64,000 bases of DNA from Allorhizobium pseudoryzae (GCF_011046245.1 NZ_CP049241.1:992001-1056000); one strand, 5' to 3'. Counted from the stretch's first letter, positions 35,870-45,610 are shown. Numbers and translations are program-made. The notes: generated from the letters alone by a model not told the origin.

Positions 35870-37384
35870 GTGATCAGGCTTCTTCGGAACTTTCTCGCCC
35901 GACGGAACGAAATCTCCAGGATTTCGGTGGATACGAACAGGTCATCGAGATCTCACCTCTCCTTGAATGGAACGACGGCTGGATGGGTCACAAAGACCCC
36001 TCCCCACCCCCTCCCCACAAGGGGGACGGGCTTAACCTGCCGCGGCCTCGTCGCCTTGTTCGGAGCATGGCGGCGCGGCAAGTCTTCTCCCCCCTTGGGG
36101 GGGAGATGGCCGGCAGGCCAGAGGGGTTCTGTTTGGGTTGGAAAAAGCTGTCTCCTGGCGTTGACGCTTGTTAGCCTGAACACGGTCTCCCTCCCCGCCT
36201 TGGCCGCCCCCTCCAAATCCGAGGTGGAGGCCCAGTTCCGCGCCTGGATCAGCCGCGACCTCGCCCCGGAGGCCCGCAAGGCGGGCGTTTCGGAGAAGAC
36301 GATCGAGCGGGCGTTCCAGGGGGTGATGCTCAACTGGTCGCTGCCGGATCTCGTACCGCCCGGTACAACGCCACCCAAAGAGCAGGACCAGAGCCAGGCG
36401 GAATTTTCCTCGCCCGGCGCCTATTTCTCCGAACAGCGGCTGCAGGGGCTTGCCGCGACCGGCCGGACGCTGGCCGAGACCCATGCGGCGACGCTGCGTA
36501 AAATCGAAAAGACCTACGGCGTGCCGGGTGCCATCGTGATTGCCATCTGGGGCCGCGAATCCGGTTATGGCCGGGCAAAGCTGCCCTATTCGGCGATCGA
36601 AGTGCTGGCGACCAAGGCCTTCATGTCGACCCGCAAGGAGATGTTCCGCACCGAACTGATCGATGCACTGCGTATCCTCGAGCATGGCGACGTGGCGCCG
36701 GGGCGGATGATGGGCTCCTGGGCCGGGGCGCTCGGCCAGCCGCAGTTCATGCCATCGAGCTACGTAAAATACGCCGTAGATTTCGATGGCGATGGCCGCG
36801 CCGACATCTGGGATTCGGTGCCTGATACGCTGGGCTCGATCGCGCATTATCTGGCGCTCAAAGGCTGGCAGCGCGGTCGCGACTGGGGTTTTGAGGTGCG
36901 CATCCCGGACGCCGTCTCCTGCGCGCAGGAAGGGCCGGATCTCGCCAAGGCGATTTCCGCCTGGCAGGCGAGCGGCATCACCCGAATTTCGGGCAAGGCT
37001 TTTCCGACCGATGAAGCGAAGCTCTCCGGCATGATGCTGGTGCCAGCGGGGCGGCACGGGCCGGAATTCATCGTCACACCGAATTTCTACGTGCTGAAGG
37101 AATACAATAATTCCGATCTCTACGCGCTCTTCATCGGCAATCTGGCAGACCGCATCGCTTTCGGCAGCGGCGCCTTCCAGGGCCAGTGGGGTGCCGTCGG
37201 CAGGATGCTGCGCTCGGATGTGCTCGCCATGCAGAAGAGCCTGCAGGCGAAAGGCTACGATGTCGGCAAGGCGGACGGTTTGGCCGGCTTCAAGACCCGC
37301 CGCTCGCTTGGCGACTGGCAGGCGAAGAACGGGCAGGCACCCACCTGTTTTCCGGATGAAAGCCTGAAGGCGAAACTGCGCTAG
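35870..37384 (+). CDS. MltB-type lytic murein transglycosylase with repeat-derived N-terminal insert
   Basis: Cleaves peptidoglycan glycan strands. The SLT_2 catalytic domain has the general acid in IWGRESGYGRAKLP near 225, with GQPQFMPSSYVKYAVDFDGDG after it. A C-terminal peptidoglycan-binding domain begins around DVLAMQKSLQAKGYDVG. A hydrophobic export segment (CLLALTLVSLNTVSLPALAAP) appears only about 100 residues in, after residues encoded by a palindromic repeat at 35996-36127. GGAGGAGGA and GTG at 35870 (MIRLLRNFL) make the best start. The N-terminal extension looks like insertion damage that kept the frame. The stop shares CTAG with the convergent GNAT gene. Confidence 0.85.
   Translation: MIRLLRNFLARRNEISRISVDTNRSSRSHLSLNGTTAGWVTKTPPHPLPTRGTGLTCRGLVALFGAWRRGKSSPPLGGRWPAGQRGSVWVGKSCLLALTLVSLNTVSLPALAAPSKSEVEAQFRAWISRDLAPEARKAGVSEKTIERAFQGVMLNWSLPDLVPPGTTPPKEQDQSQAEFSSPGAYFSEQRLQGLAATGRTLAETHAATLRKIEKTYGVPGAIVIAIWGRESGYGRAKLPYSAIEVLATKAFMSTRKEMFRTELIDALRILEHGDVAPGRMMGSWAGALGQPQFMPSSYVKYAVDFDGDGRADIWDSVPDTLGSIAHYLALKGWQRGRDWGFEVRIPDAVSCAQEGPDLAKAISAWQASGITRISGKAFPTDEAKLSGMMLVPAGRHGPEFIVTPNFYVLKEYNNSDLYALFIGNLADRIAFGSGAFQGQWGAVGRMLRSDVLAMQKSLQAKGYDVGKADGLAGFKTRRSLGDWQAKNGQAPTCFPDESLKAKLR
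35996..36127. repeat. palindromic intergenic-type repeat inside a coding frame
   Basis: Ends in perfect 7-base inverted repeats ACCCCTC/GAGGGGT. Inside are complementary blocks TGCCGCG/CGCGGCA and C-runs against G-runs (CTCCCCACAAGGGGG; CTCCCCCCTTGGGGGGGAG), so the whole 132 bases can fold on itself. The composition and the CCCCTCCCC...GGGGAGATG look are those of short mobile palindromes that are abundant in rhizobial genomes. It is the only copy I see in this window. Confidence 0.75.
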
Positions 37385-37836
37385 AGGCTGAGCTTGAACC
37401 CTTCATGGCTCGCCTCGAAGCCGAGCTGTTCGTAGAAGCGCAACGCATCCTCGCGGCGTTTGTCGGAGGTCAGCTGCACGAGGCCGCAGCCGCGCTTGCG
37501 GCATTCCTCGATCGCCCACGACATCATCTCGTGTCCGAGGCCGCTGCCGCGCTGGCTTGCCGCAATCCGCACACTCTCGATCTGGCCGCGCCAGAGTCCG
37601 AGCCGCGAGAGGCCGGGAAGGAAGCTGAGCTGAAGGCAGCCGATGACCTCGCCCGCCTCGCTCAGCACCACCGCCAGCAGCTGGTTCGGGTCCGCATCGA
37701 TGGCAGAAAATGCCTCGACATAGCGGGCATCGACGGGATCGGAGACCACTTCCCGCGACAGACCCAGCTGGTCGTCGGCGAGCATCGCGACGATGGCGGC
37801 GAGATCCTTGCGTTCTGCCTTGCGAATCTGGACCAT
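37381..37836 (-). CDS. GNAT family N-acetyltransferase
   Basis: 151 residues beginning MVQIRKAERKDLAAIVAML, the usual first strand and helix of GNAT enzymes. Motif A reads IESVRIAASQRGSGLGHEMM with the acetyl-CoA loop. Motif B is LTSDKRREDALRFYEQLGFEASHEG. The closest general type is the PhnO/AAC-like group with DARYVEAF. The start at 37836 is 10 bases after the stop of the MFS gene upstream, so it is the second gene of a leftward operon. The acetyl acceptor is unknown. Confidence 0.87.
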   Translation of the reverse strand: MVQIRKAERKDLAAIVAMLADDQLGLSREVVSDPVDARYVEAFSAIDADPNQLLAVVLSEAGEVIGCLQLSFLPGLSRLGLWRGQIESVRIAASQRGSGLGHEMMSWAIEECRKRGCGLVQLTSDKRREDALRFYEQLGFEASHEGFKLSL

Positions 37837-37846
37837 GTGCCTGCCC

Positions 37847-39487
37847 TCAATGGTGAAGATCGATGGATGCCTTGTGGAAGATGTCGTCGCCGGCATCCTC
37901 CGGTGGAATGGCCTGGCGTTCGATCATGCGGTGAACGCGCGGCCCGTCCGGCCCGGCATGCAGGGCACGGATGCGCGTCCACACCTCGGAATCCGCCTGA
38001 GTGCGGCGCTGGTTGTGGCGCACATAATCCGCCCAGGTGGCGGTATGATAGGTCTCCGTCCAGATGTCGGGATTTTCGAGATCCCGCATCAGGGCCCATT
38101 GGCGGGCACCGTCACGGATCCGGATACGGCGGCGCTCGGACATCAGCGCCAGGAATTCCGGCACGTTTTCCTCGCGGATCGTGTAATCGACAAGCAGGAC
38201 GATCGGCCCGCTGCGCGGCTGCAGATCGAGACGCAGCGACGGCTCGCGGAAGGTATTGGCCGGGTCGAGATCGAGCGTCTCCATCGAGGGAAGCGAAAAG
38301 CGGATGCCGATGAGAGCGCCGATCACCAGCGCAAGGCTGGCCACCAGCAAGGCATAAGCCACACCGAATTCCTCGGCGATCATACCCCACACCCAGCTCC
38401 CCAGGGCGATGCCACCGAAGGTGGCCGTCTGGTAGAAGGACAAGGCACGCCCGACCACCCAGCGCGGGGTGGACAACTGCACCGTCGTATTGAAGAGCGA
38501 TAACGCCAGCACCCAGCAGGCCCCCGGCACGAGCAGGACCAGACAGGTGAGCCAGGTGGACGTGGACAGGGCGGCCACCACGGCACTCGCCGCAAAACCG
38601 GTGAAAGAGAGCCGCACGATCATCTCGCTCGAACAGAGTTCGCGCAGGCGTGCGTTCAGGATGGCGCCCCCGACCGCGCCGACACCGAAAGCACCCAGCA
38701 TGATGCCGTAGGTGAGCGGGCCGCCGGCCACCAGATCGCGCGCCACCAGCGGCAACAGCGCCAGGATGGCGCTGGCCGAAAGGCCAAACAGGCCGGAGCG
38801 GAACAGCACCTTGATGAGCTTCGGCGACATCGCGACATAACCGAAGCCGGCTGACAGCGCACGCCCTAAGGTTTCGCGCGGCAACTTGCTGACGGGGATC
38901 TCGGGCTTCCAGCGTCCCAGGGCGTAGATCAGCGCAAAATAGCTGAGCGCATTGACGCCGAATGCCGCGGCCGCACCAAACGCCGCAACGATGGCCCCGC
39001 CAATGGCCGGACCGACGCTTCGCGTGATGTTGAAACCGACGCTGTTCAGCGTCACGGCCGCCGGCAGCACCGGTCGCGGCACGAGATCTCCGACGGAGGC
39101 CTGCCATGACGGGTTGTTCAGCGCCGTGCCGCAGCCGATCAGGAAGGTGAAGGCCAGGAGCGCCCAGGGCGTCAGCCAGCCGAAGAAGGCGAATGCGGTC
39201 AGAAGCAGGGACACGACGAGCATGAACCCCTGCGCCGCCAGCATGATGCTGCGGCGGTTGAAATTATCGGCGAGCGCGCCGGCAAGGAGCGAGAACAGCA
39301 TGATGGGCAAGGCCGTCGAGGACTGCACGAGCGCCACCATGTTTTCCGAACTGGAAATCGCGGTCATCATCCAGGCCGCACCGACCGCCTGGATCAAGCC
39401 ACCGAAATTGGAGGCGATGCTGGCGATCCAGATGGTCCGGAAGGTCTGGTGGGCGAAAGGCGCCAGGGGGGAAACCCGGTCGGGCAC
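37847..39487 (-). CDS. MFS transporter (EntS/MFS_3 type) with C-terminal soluble domain
   Basis: Twelve hydrophobic segments in residues about 15-410 with the MFS_3 pattern: FRTIWIASIASNFGGLIQAVG at the start, the loop GALADNFNRRSIML, and NPSWQASVGDLVPR. A soluble extension of about 130 residues (from SMETLDLDP) follows and contains VLLVDYTIREENVPEFLALM and WALMRDLENPDIWTETYH, resembling a ferredoxin-like ABM/monooxygenase-type barrel. This fusion is seen in several MFS_3 proteins. The family exports siderophores or drugs. The coupled GNAT suggests a small toxic or amine substrate. Confidence 0.85.
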   Translation of the reverse strand: MPDRVSPLAPFAHQTFRTIWIASIASNFGGLIQAVGAAWMMTAISSSENMVALVQSSTALPIMLFSLLAGALADNFNRRSIMLAAQGFMLVVSLLLTAFAFFGWLTPWALLAFTFLIGCGTALNNPSWQASVGDLVPRPVLPAAVTLNSVGFNITRSVGPAIGGAIVAAFGAAAAFGVNALSYFALIYALGRWKPEIPVSKLPRETLGRALSAGFGYVAMSPKLIKVLFRSGLFGLSASAILALLPLVARDLVAGGPLTYGIMLGAFGVGAVGGAILNARLRELCSSEMIVRLSFTGFAASAVVAALSTSTWLTCLVLLVPGACWVLALSLFNTTVQLSTPRWVVGRALSFYQTATFGGIALGSWVWGMIAEEFGVAYALLVASLALVIGALIGIRFSLPSMETLDLDPANTFREPSLRLDLQPRSGPIVLLVDYTIREENVPEFLALMSERRRIRIRDGARQWALMRDLENPDIWTETYHTATWADYVRHNQRRTQADSEVWTRIRALHAGPDGPRVHRMIERQAIPPEDAGDDIFHKASIDLHH

Positions 39488-39585
39488 GGTGCACCTCGTC
39501 GTGATTCATGCTGCGCCATAAACTAGTCGCACGATCGATCGGGGCAAGCGGAAATGCCGGGCGACGGGAGAGGATCGGGCAAGGC

Positions 39586-39614
39586 CTTGCAATCGGAGGG
39601 TTTGCAGCGTATAT
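39586..39614 (+). promoter_or_regulatory. promoter of the rimP-nusA-infB operon
   Basis: CTTGCA at 39586-39591, 17 bases, GTATAT at 39609-39614. Initiation would fall near 39621, about 20 bases before the leader terminator. Confidence 0.65.
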
Positions 39615-39641
39615 GAACCGTAAATTCTTGATCGTCAGATG

Positions 39642-39674
39642 AAGAGTGGGCCCGCGAAGGACCCGCTCTTTTTT
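39642..39674 (+). promoter_or_regulatory. leader terminator/attenuator before rimP
   Basis: AAGAGTGGG (39642-39650) pairs with CCCGCTCTT (39662-39670) through one wobble, around an 11-base loop, and runs into TTTTTT. It is a complete intrinsic terminator between the operon promoter and rimP, so some control of read-through is required. Leader elements ending in a terminator are known upstream of rimP in proteobacteria. Its ATG at 39639 explains the spurious N-terminal extension of the rimP frame. Confidence 0.75.
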
Positions 39675-39734
39675 ATTAGGCGGTCAGGCGAACGGAACAT
39701 TATCGCCGGGACGGCGACCACGCCGAAAGACCAT

Positions 39735-40325
39735 ATGCAGGACAGCCAGAAGGAAACGCGTCTCATCGTCGAGACGGGTCTCGACCTCAGGATCGCAGAA
39801 ATCATCGAGCCGACACTGGAGGCGATGGATTTCCGCCTCGTCCGGGTGCGGCTTCTCAACCAGAACGGCCTGACGCTGCAGATCATGTGCGAACGCAATG
39901 ACGGCACGATGACCGTCGAGGATTGCGAAGCGGTCTCGATGGCCATTTCTCCGGTTCTTGATGTGGAAGATCCGGTCGATAAGGCGTATCATCTGGAAGT
40001 GTCCTCGCCCGGCATTGACCGGCCGATGGTGCGCAAGTCCGATTTTGTGCGCTGGACCGGGCATATCGTGAAGTGCGAAACCTCCGTGCTTCTCGACAAC
40101 CGCAAGCGCTTCCGCGGCAAGATCGCGGAGACAAACGACAACGGCTTCACGCTGGAGCGCGACCAGGTTGCGTACGGTGAAGAACCGCGTGTGACCATTC
40201 CCTATTCCGCCCTGGCGGAAGCGAAACTGATCCTGACGGACGATCTGATCCGCGATGCCCTGCGCGCCGACAAACTGGCGAAGGCGGAGGCCGCGAACCA
40301 GAACGACGAAAGCGACGAAGACTAA
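39735..40325 (+). CDS. rimP: ribosome maturation factor RimP
   Basis: Needed for 30S subunit maturation. The 196 residues show the N-terminal domain ([20 protein letters not shown]) with [12 protein letters not shown], the linker [11 protein letters not shown] and the Sm-like C-terminal domain ending in an acidic tail (NQNDESDED). The frame also opens from 39639, but those 32 codons are the terminator leader. ATG at 39735 ([10 protein letters not shown]) is the reasonable start. It is the first gene of a rimP-nusA-ylxR-infB operon. Confidence 0.94.
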   Translation: MQDSQKETRLIVETGLDLRIAEIIEPTLEAMDFRLVRVRLLNQNGLTLQIMCERNDGTMTVEDCEAVSMAISPVLDVEDPVDKAYHLEVSSPGIDRPMVRKSDFVRWTGHIVKCETSVLLDNRKRFRGKIAETNDNGFTLERDQVAYGEEPRVTIPYSALAEAKLILTDDLIRDALRADKLAKAEAANQNDESDED

Positions 40326-40391
40326 AACCCCATTTTGCCCGCCCGACGACGCGGGCAGCAGCACACATTCGATCTACGGAGACCGACGACA

Positions 40392-42008
40392 ATGGCAGTG
40401 AGTGCGAACCGACTTGAACTTCTGCAGATCGCAGATGCAGTTGCGCGCGAAAAGGTCATCGACCGCGAGATCGTTCTGGCCGCCATGGCCGATGCGATCC
40501 AGAAGGCGGCCCGCTCGCGCTACGGCACCGAGAGCAACATCCGCGCCGACATCAACTCCAAGACCGGCGAAATCCGCCTGCAGCGTCTCTTGGAAGTGGT
40601 GGAGCATGCCGAGGATTACACGACGCAGATTCCGCTGGCGCTGGCCCGCGACCGCAACGTCGATGCCAAGATCGGCGACTACATCGCCGACCCGCTGCCG
40701 CCGATGGATTTCGGCCGTATCGCCGCCCAGTCCGCCAAGCAGGTGATCGTGCAGAAAGTGCGCGAAGCCGAGCGTGACCGCCAGTTCGACGAGTTCAAGG
40801 ACCGCGTCGGCGAAATCGTCAACGGCACCGTCAAGCGCGTCGAATACGGCAACGTCATCGTCGATCTCGGCCGTGGCGAAGGCATCATCCGTCGCGACGA
40901 GATGATCCCGCGCGAGAACATGCGTTATGGCGACCGCGTCCGCGCCTATGTCTACGATGTGCGCCGCGAACAGCGTGGCCCGCAGATCTTCCTGTCGCGT
41001 ACCCATCCGCAGTTCATGGTGAAGCTGTTTACCATGGAAGTACCGGAAATCTACGATGGCATCATCCAGATCAAGTCGGTGGCCCGTGATCCGGGTTCAC
41101 GCGCCAAGATCGCGGTCATCTCCAACGACTCGTCCATCGATCCGGTCGGCGCCTGCGTCGGTATGCGCGGTTCCCGCGTCCAGGCGGTTGTCGGCGAGCT
41201 TCAGGGCGAAAAGATCGACATCATTCCGTGGTCGGCCGATCCGGCCTCGTTCATCGTCAACGCCCTGCAGCCGGCGGAAGTCGCCAAGGTCGTTCTCGAC
41301 GAAGATGCAGAGCGTATCGAAGTGGTGGTTCCGGACGAGCAGCTGTCGCTTGCCATCGGTCGTCGCGGCCAGAACGTCCGCCTCGCCTCGCAGCTGACCG
41401 GCTGGGACATCGACATCATGACGGAGGCCGAGGAATCGGAACGCCGCCAGAAGGAATTCAACGAGCGCACCAACCTGTTCATGGATGCCCTCGACGTGGA
41501 CGAGATGGTTGGCCAGGTTCTCGCCTCCGAAGGTTTTGCCCAGGTGGAAGAACTGGCTTACGTCGATCTCGACGAAATTGCCTCCATCGATGGCTTCGAT
41601 GAGGACACCGCCAACGAGATCCAGACCCGCGCCCGCGAATATCTCGAGCGCCTGGAAGCCGAAATGGATGCCAAGCGCCGCGAACTGGGTGTGGCCGACG
41701 AGTTGCGCCAGATCGACGGCCTGACCGGCAAGATGCTGGTGGCGCTCGGCGAGGACGGCATAAAGACCGTGGAAGACTTTGCCGGCTGCGCGGCCGACGA
41801 CCTGATCGGCTGGTCGGAGCGCAAGGACGGCGAAACCAAGAAGTTCGAGGGCATCTTCTCGAAATTCGACGTGTCGCGTGTCGAAGCGGAAAACATGATC
41901 GTGCAGGCACGCCTGCTCGCCGGCTGGATCACCGAAGCGGATCTGGCACGCGAGGAGGAAGAGGTTGTCGAAGCGGATGAGGAGGCGGACGCCGCAGTTC
42001 AGGAATGA
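40392..42008 (+). CDS. nusA: transcription termination/antitermination factor NusA
   Basis: Binds RNA polymerase and controls pausing, termination and antitermination. In order it has the N-terminal polymerase-binding domain (about 1-125), the S1 domain with [16 protein letters not shown], two KH domains ([17 protein letters not shown] and [18 protein letters not shown]) and two C-terminal acidic repeats, with an acidic tail. It has 538 residues. ATG at 40392 follows ACGGAGAC; the longer frame from a TTG is leader. The end overlaps the next gene by four bases (ATGA). Confidence 0.97.
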   Translation: MAVSANRLELLQIADAVAREKVIDREIVLAAMADAIQKAARSRYGTESNIRADINSKTGEIRLQRLLEVVEHAEDYTTQIPLALARDRNVDAKIGDYIADPLPPMDFGRIAAQSAKQVIVQKVREAERDRQFDEFKDRVGEIVNGTVKRVEYGNVIVDLGRGEGIIRRDEMIPRENMRYGDRVRAYVYDVRREQRGPQIFLSRTHPQFMVKLFTMEVPEIYDGIIQIKSVARDPGSRAKIAVISNDSSIDPVGACVGMRGSRVQAVVGELQGEKIDIIPWSADPASFIVNALQPAEVAKVVLDEDAERIEVVVPDEQLSLAIGRRGQNVRLASQLTGWDIDIMTEAEESERRQKEFNERTNLFMDALDVDEMVGQVLASEGFAQVEELAYVDLDEIASIDGFDEDTANEIQTRAREYLERLEAEMDAKRRELGVADELRQIDGLTGKMLVALGEDGIKTVEDFAGCAADDLIGWSERKDGETKKFEGIFSKFDVSRVEAENMIVQARLLAGWITEADLAREEEEVVEADEEADAAVQE

Positions 42009-42691
42009 TTGCGGCGGCGCAGACCGGTGATGGTGACGCCGATGACGGAGAGCTGGTGGTGAACGATCGCACCTGCATCGTCACACGCGAGGCGACCGAT
42101 CCGGCCGATCTGATCCGTTTCGTGGCCGGGCCGGATGGCCAGGTGGTTCCGGACCTGAAGCGTCAGCTTCCGGGTCGTGGCTGCTGGGTAAGGGCCGAGC
42201 GGGCTCTGGTGGAACGGGCGCTTCAGCGAAAGCTGTTTGCCCGTGCCCTGAAGACGGATGTGACGGCGCCCGGGGATCTGGGCGACCTCGTTGACCGGCT
42301 GCTGGTGGCGGATCTCGCCGGCATGATGAACCTGGCGCGCAAGGCGGGACAGTTCGTCTCCGGCGCAATGAAGGTGGACAATGCCGTTCGCAGCGGCGAG
42401 GCGCTTGGCGTGTTCCACGCCGTGGATGCCGCTGCGGATGGTGTCAGAAAGATCGACCAGGCCCGCAAGGCCTGGAGGCTGGGTACGGATGCCGAAGAGG
42501 ACATTGCCTCCTTCAAGCTCTTTACCTTGGCCGAAATGGAAGAACTGATGGGCCAGAATGCTTTTATCCATGCCGCGGCGCTTGCCGGACAGGCGGGTGA
42601 AGGTGTAGTGAAACGCGCAACCAAGCTCGAAACGTACCGCACGAGCGGTCACTCCGGAGCAAATGGCGGCGCTGGCCGGTCAAGAACATGA
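42005..42691 (+). CDS. YlxR (DUF448) RNA-binding protein fused to an L7Ae-like domain
   Basis: 228 residues. The N-terminal YlxR module has RTCIVTREATDPADLIRFV and the GRGCWV motif. The C-terminal half (from about 105) has MMNLARKAGQFVSGAMKVDNAV, an L7Ae/L30e-type kink-turn binding fold. In Firmicutes these are two separate genes (ylxR and ylxQ) at the same place between nusA and infB. The fused form is usual in alphaproteobacteria. The start overlaps the nusA stop (ATGA). It is probably an RNA-binding accessory of ribosome or RNase P function. Confidence 0.9.
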   Translation: MIAAAQTGDGDADDGELVVNDRTCIVTREATDPADLIRFVAGPDGQVVPDLKRQLPGRGCWVRAERALVERALQRKLFARALKTDVTAPGDLGDLVDRLLVADLAGMMNLARKAGQFVSGAMKVDNAVRSGEALGVFHAVDAAADGVRKIDQARKAWRLGTDAEEDIASFKLFTLAEMEELMGQNAFIHAAALAGQAGEGVVKRATKLETYRTSGHSGANGGAGRSRT

Positions 42692-42763
42692 CGCGGTCAC
42701 CGGCCTATGCCGGCTGCCGCATTGAACGACATGTATTGAACGACAGGATGTGATGGTTGCCAT

Positions 42764-42791
42764 CCGTTCCTGTCGGAAGGAACAGGAACGG
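42764..42791 (+). promoter_or_regulatory. hairpin displaying the infB ribosome-binding site
   Basis: CCGTTCCTGT (42764-42773) and ACAGGAACGG (42782-42791) are perfect 10-base complements. The 8-base loop CGGAAGGA contains the Shine-Dalgarno sequence, and the stem ends on the base before the ATG. Just upstream, ATTGAACGACA is repeated at 42721-42731 and 42735-42745. Confidence 0.65.
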
Positions 42792-45584
42792 ATGACCGAC
42801 AGTAACGACGACAAGACACTCAGCGTAACGGGAAAGAAGACCCTCACCCTGAAGCCATCGGGGATGTCTCAGGGCACCGTGCGCCAGGATATGGGTCGCG
42901 GTCGCACCAAGGCGGTCGTGGTCGAGACGCGCAAGCGTCGCCCGCTACGCCCGGAAGATGAAAAGCCGATCACACCCGTGGTTGCCGCACCGGCGCCCCA
43001 GCCGCAGCGCGCCCCCGAGGCCGCCGCACCGGCACCCCAGCCGCAGCGCCCTGCCCAGCAGACGCCGCCGCCGCGCGTGCACCAGCCGAACCAGCAGTCG
43101 CACCGTCCGCCGCAGCAGGGCAATCGCCCCCCGCAGCAGCAGGGCAACCGTCCGCAGCAGTCGCAGCAGCGCAACAATGATCGTCCGCGCGGTGCCGTGC
43201 TGCACGATCTGTCCGCAAGCGAAATGGATGCCCGCCGCCGCGCACTTGCCGAGGCCCAGGCCCGGGAAGTGATCGAAGCCAAGCAGCGCGCCGAAGACGA
43301 AGCCCGTCGCCGGGCCGAAGACGAGCGCCGCGCAGCGGAAGCTAAGCTCGAAGCCGAACGCCGTGCAGCAGAAGCCCTGGCGGCGCCTGCAGCGGAACCG
43401 GTAACGGAAGCCGCTCCGGCTGCCGACGCTCCGGCCGCACGCGATGATGCCGCTCCCGCAGCCCGCGCCGCAACGCCGGGTGCAACTGCCCGTGCACCGG
43501 ATGGCCGCCCGCAAGGCGCTCGCCCGGCTCCGACGACGACGGCTCCTTTGCCGGCCGGCGCGGTTCGTGGCCGCAAGGCCAGCGACGACGACTTTGACGA
43601 TCGTGGTCCTCCGCGTGGTGCGCCGGGTCGTGGCAAGGTGGCAGCACCGGCTCCGGCCAAGGTTCCGGCCCGTCCGAAGGAAGACGATCGCCGCCGCGGC
43701 AAGCTGACGGTCACTACCGCAAACGTCGATGATGACGGCAATGCACGCGGCCGTTCGCTCGCATCCATGCGCCGCCGGCAGGAAAAGTTCCGCCGCAGCC
43801 AGATGCAGGAGACGCGTGAAAAGGTCATGCGCGAGGTCGTCCTGCCGGAAACGATCACCATTCAGGAACTGTCGCAGCGCATGTCCGAGCGCGCCGTCGA
43901 CGTCATCAAGTACCTGATGAAGGAAGGCCAGATGATGAAGCCGGGCGACGTCATCGACGCCGATCTGGCAGAACTCATCGCCACCGAATTCGGCCACACC
44001 GTCAAGCGCGTTTCGGAATCCGACGTTGAAGAAGGCATCTTCAACGTGGTGGATGAAGAAGGCGAGCGCCTGCCGCGTCCGCCGGTCGTCACCATCATGG
44101 GTCACGTCGACCACGGCAAGACCTCGCTCCTCGACGCAATCCGCAAGGCGAACGTCGTGGCTGGCGAAGCCGGCGGCATCACCCAGCACATCGGCGCCTA
44201 CCAGGTCGAGCAGAACGGTCAGAAGATCACCTTCATCGACACCCCCGGTCACGCGGCGTTCACCGCCATGCGTGCCCGTGGTGCACAGGTGACGGATATC
44301 GCGATCCTTGTGGTTGCCGCTGACGACAGCGTCATGCCGCAGACGATCGAGTCCATCAACCACGCCAAGGCGGCTGGTGTCCCGATCATCGTGGCGATCA
44401 ACAAGATCGACAAGCCGGCAGCTGACCCGCAGCGGGTCCGCACCGCGCTCCTGCAGCACGAAGTCTTCGTGGAATCGATGGGCGGTGACGTTCTGGAAGT
44501 TCAGGTTTCGGCCAAGAACGGCACGAACCTCGACAAGCTGCTGGAAGCGATCCTGCTGCAGGCGGAAGTTCTGGACCTCAAGGCCAATCCGAACCGGACG
44601 GCCGAAGGCACTGTCGTGGAAGCGCAGCTCGACCGTGGTCGTGGTGCCGTTGCCACCGTGCTGATCCAGAAGGGTACGCTGAAGCCTGGTCAGATCATCG
44701 TGGCCGGCGACCAGTGGGGCCGCGTGCGTGCGCTCGTCAACGACAAGGGCGAACACGTCAAGGAAGCCGGTCCGGCTCTCCCGGTCGAAGTTCTGGGTCT
44801 GTCGGGAACGCCCGCTGCCGGTGACAAGTTCGCCGTCGTCGAAAACGAGGCGCGTGCTCGCGAAATCTCCGAGTACCGTCAGCGTCTGGCCCGTGACAAG
44901 GCGGCTGCCCGCCAGTCCGGCTCGCGCGGTTCGCTGGAACAGATGATGAGCCAGCTGCAGACGTCGGGTCTCAAGGAGTTCCCGCTGGTCATCAAGGGCG
45001 ACGTGCAGGGTTCGATCGAAGCCATCATCGGCGCGCTCGACAAGCTCGGTACCGACGAGGTCCGCGCCCGCATCGTCCATTCGGGCGTCGGCGGCGTGAC
45101 CGAATCCGATATCGTTCTGGCCGAAGCCTCGAACGCAGCGATCATCGGCTTCAACGTCCGCGCCAACACCCAGGCCCGCGCCGCCGCCGAACGCACCGGC
45201 ACCGAAATTCGCTACTACAACATCATCTACGATCTGGTGGATGACGTGAAGGCAGCGATGTCGGGCCTCTTGTCGCCGGAACGTCGCGAAACCTTCCTCG
45301 GCAATGCCGAGATCCTCGAGGTGTTCAACATCACGAAGGTCGGCAAGGTCGCCGGTTGCCGTGTGGTCGAAGGCAAGGTGGAGCGTGGCGCAGGCGTTCG
45401 CCTGGTGCGCGACAACGTCGTCATCCACGAAGGCAAGCTCAAGACCCTCAAGCGCTTCAAGGACGAAGTCGCCGAAGTGCCGGTCGGTCAGGAATGCGGT
45501 ATGGCCTTCGAGAACTACGAAGACATCCGCGCCGGCGATACGATCGAGTGCTTCCGCGTGGAACACGTCACCCGTACGCTCTGA
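42792..45584 (+). CDS. infB: translation initiation factor IF-2
   Basis: GTPase that places initiator tRNA on the 30S subunit. The long N-terminal region (to about 370) is low-complexity, rich in Pro, Gln and Ala, with a repeated APAPQPQR, and has a helical [19 protein letters not shown] stretch. The G domain has [17 protein letters not shown] and NKIDKP. Domains II-IV end with [20 protein letters not shown] at 42792 ([12 protein letters not shown], 930 residues) is placed by the GGAAGGA loop. A terminator follows directly and rbfA is not next, which is unusual. Confidence 0.97.
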   Translation: MTDSNDDKTLSVTGKKTLTLKPSGMSQGTVRQDMGRGRTKAVVVETRKRRPLRPEDEKPITPVVAAPAPQPQRAPEAAAPAPQPQRPAQQTPPPRVHQPNQQSHRPPQQGNRPPQQQGNRPQQSQQRNNDRPRGAVLHDLSASEMDARRRALAEAQAREVIEAKQRAEDEARRRAEDERRAAEAKLEAERRAAEALAAPAAEPVTEAAPAADAPAARDDAAPAARAATPGATARAPDGRPQGARPAPTTTAPLPAGAVRGRKASDDDFDDRGPPRGAPGRGKVAAPAPAKVPARPKEDDRRRGKLTVTTANVDDDGNARGRSLASMRRRQEKFRRSQMQETREKVMREVVLPETITIQELSQRMSERAVDVIKYLMKEGQMMKPGDVIDADLAELIATEFGHTVKRVSESDVEEGIFNVVDEEGERLPRPPVVTIMGHVDHGKTSLLDAIRKANVVAGEAGGITQHIGAYQVEQNGQKITFIDTPGHAAFTAMRARGAQVTDIAILVVAADDSVMPQTIESINHAKAAGVPIIVAINKIDKPAADPQRVRTALLQHEVFVESMGGDVLEVQVSAKNGTNLDKLLEAILLQAEVLDLKANPNRTAEGTVVEAQLDRGRGAVATVLIQKGTLKPGQIIVAGDQWGRVRALVNDKGEHVKEAGPALPVEVLGLSGTPAAGDKFAVVENEARAREISEYRQRLARDKAAARQSGSRGSLEQMMSQLQTSGLKEFPLVIKGDVQGSIEAIIGALDKLGTDEVRARIVHSGVGGVTESDIVLAEASNAAIIGFNVRANTQARAAAERTGTEIRYYNIIYDLVDDVKAAMSGLLSPERRETFLGNAEILEVFNITKVGKVAGCRVVEGKVERGAGVRLVRDNVVIHEGKLKTLKRFKDEVAEVPVGQECGMAFENYEDIRAGDTIECFRVEHVTRTL

Positions 45585-45610
45585 GACTTTCCTCAGTTCA
45601 GGCATGCATC

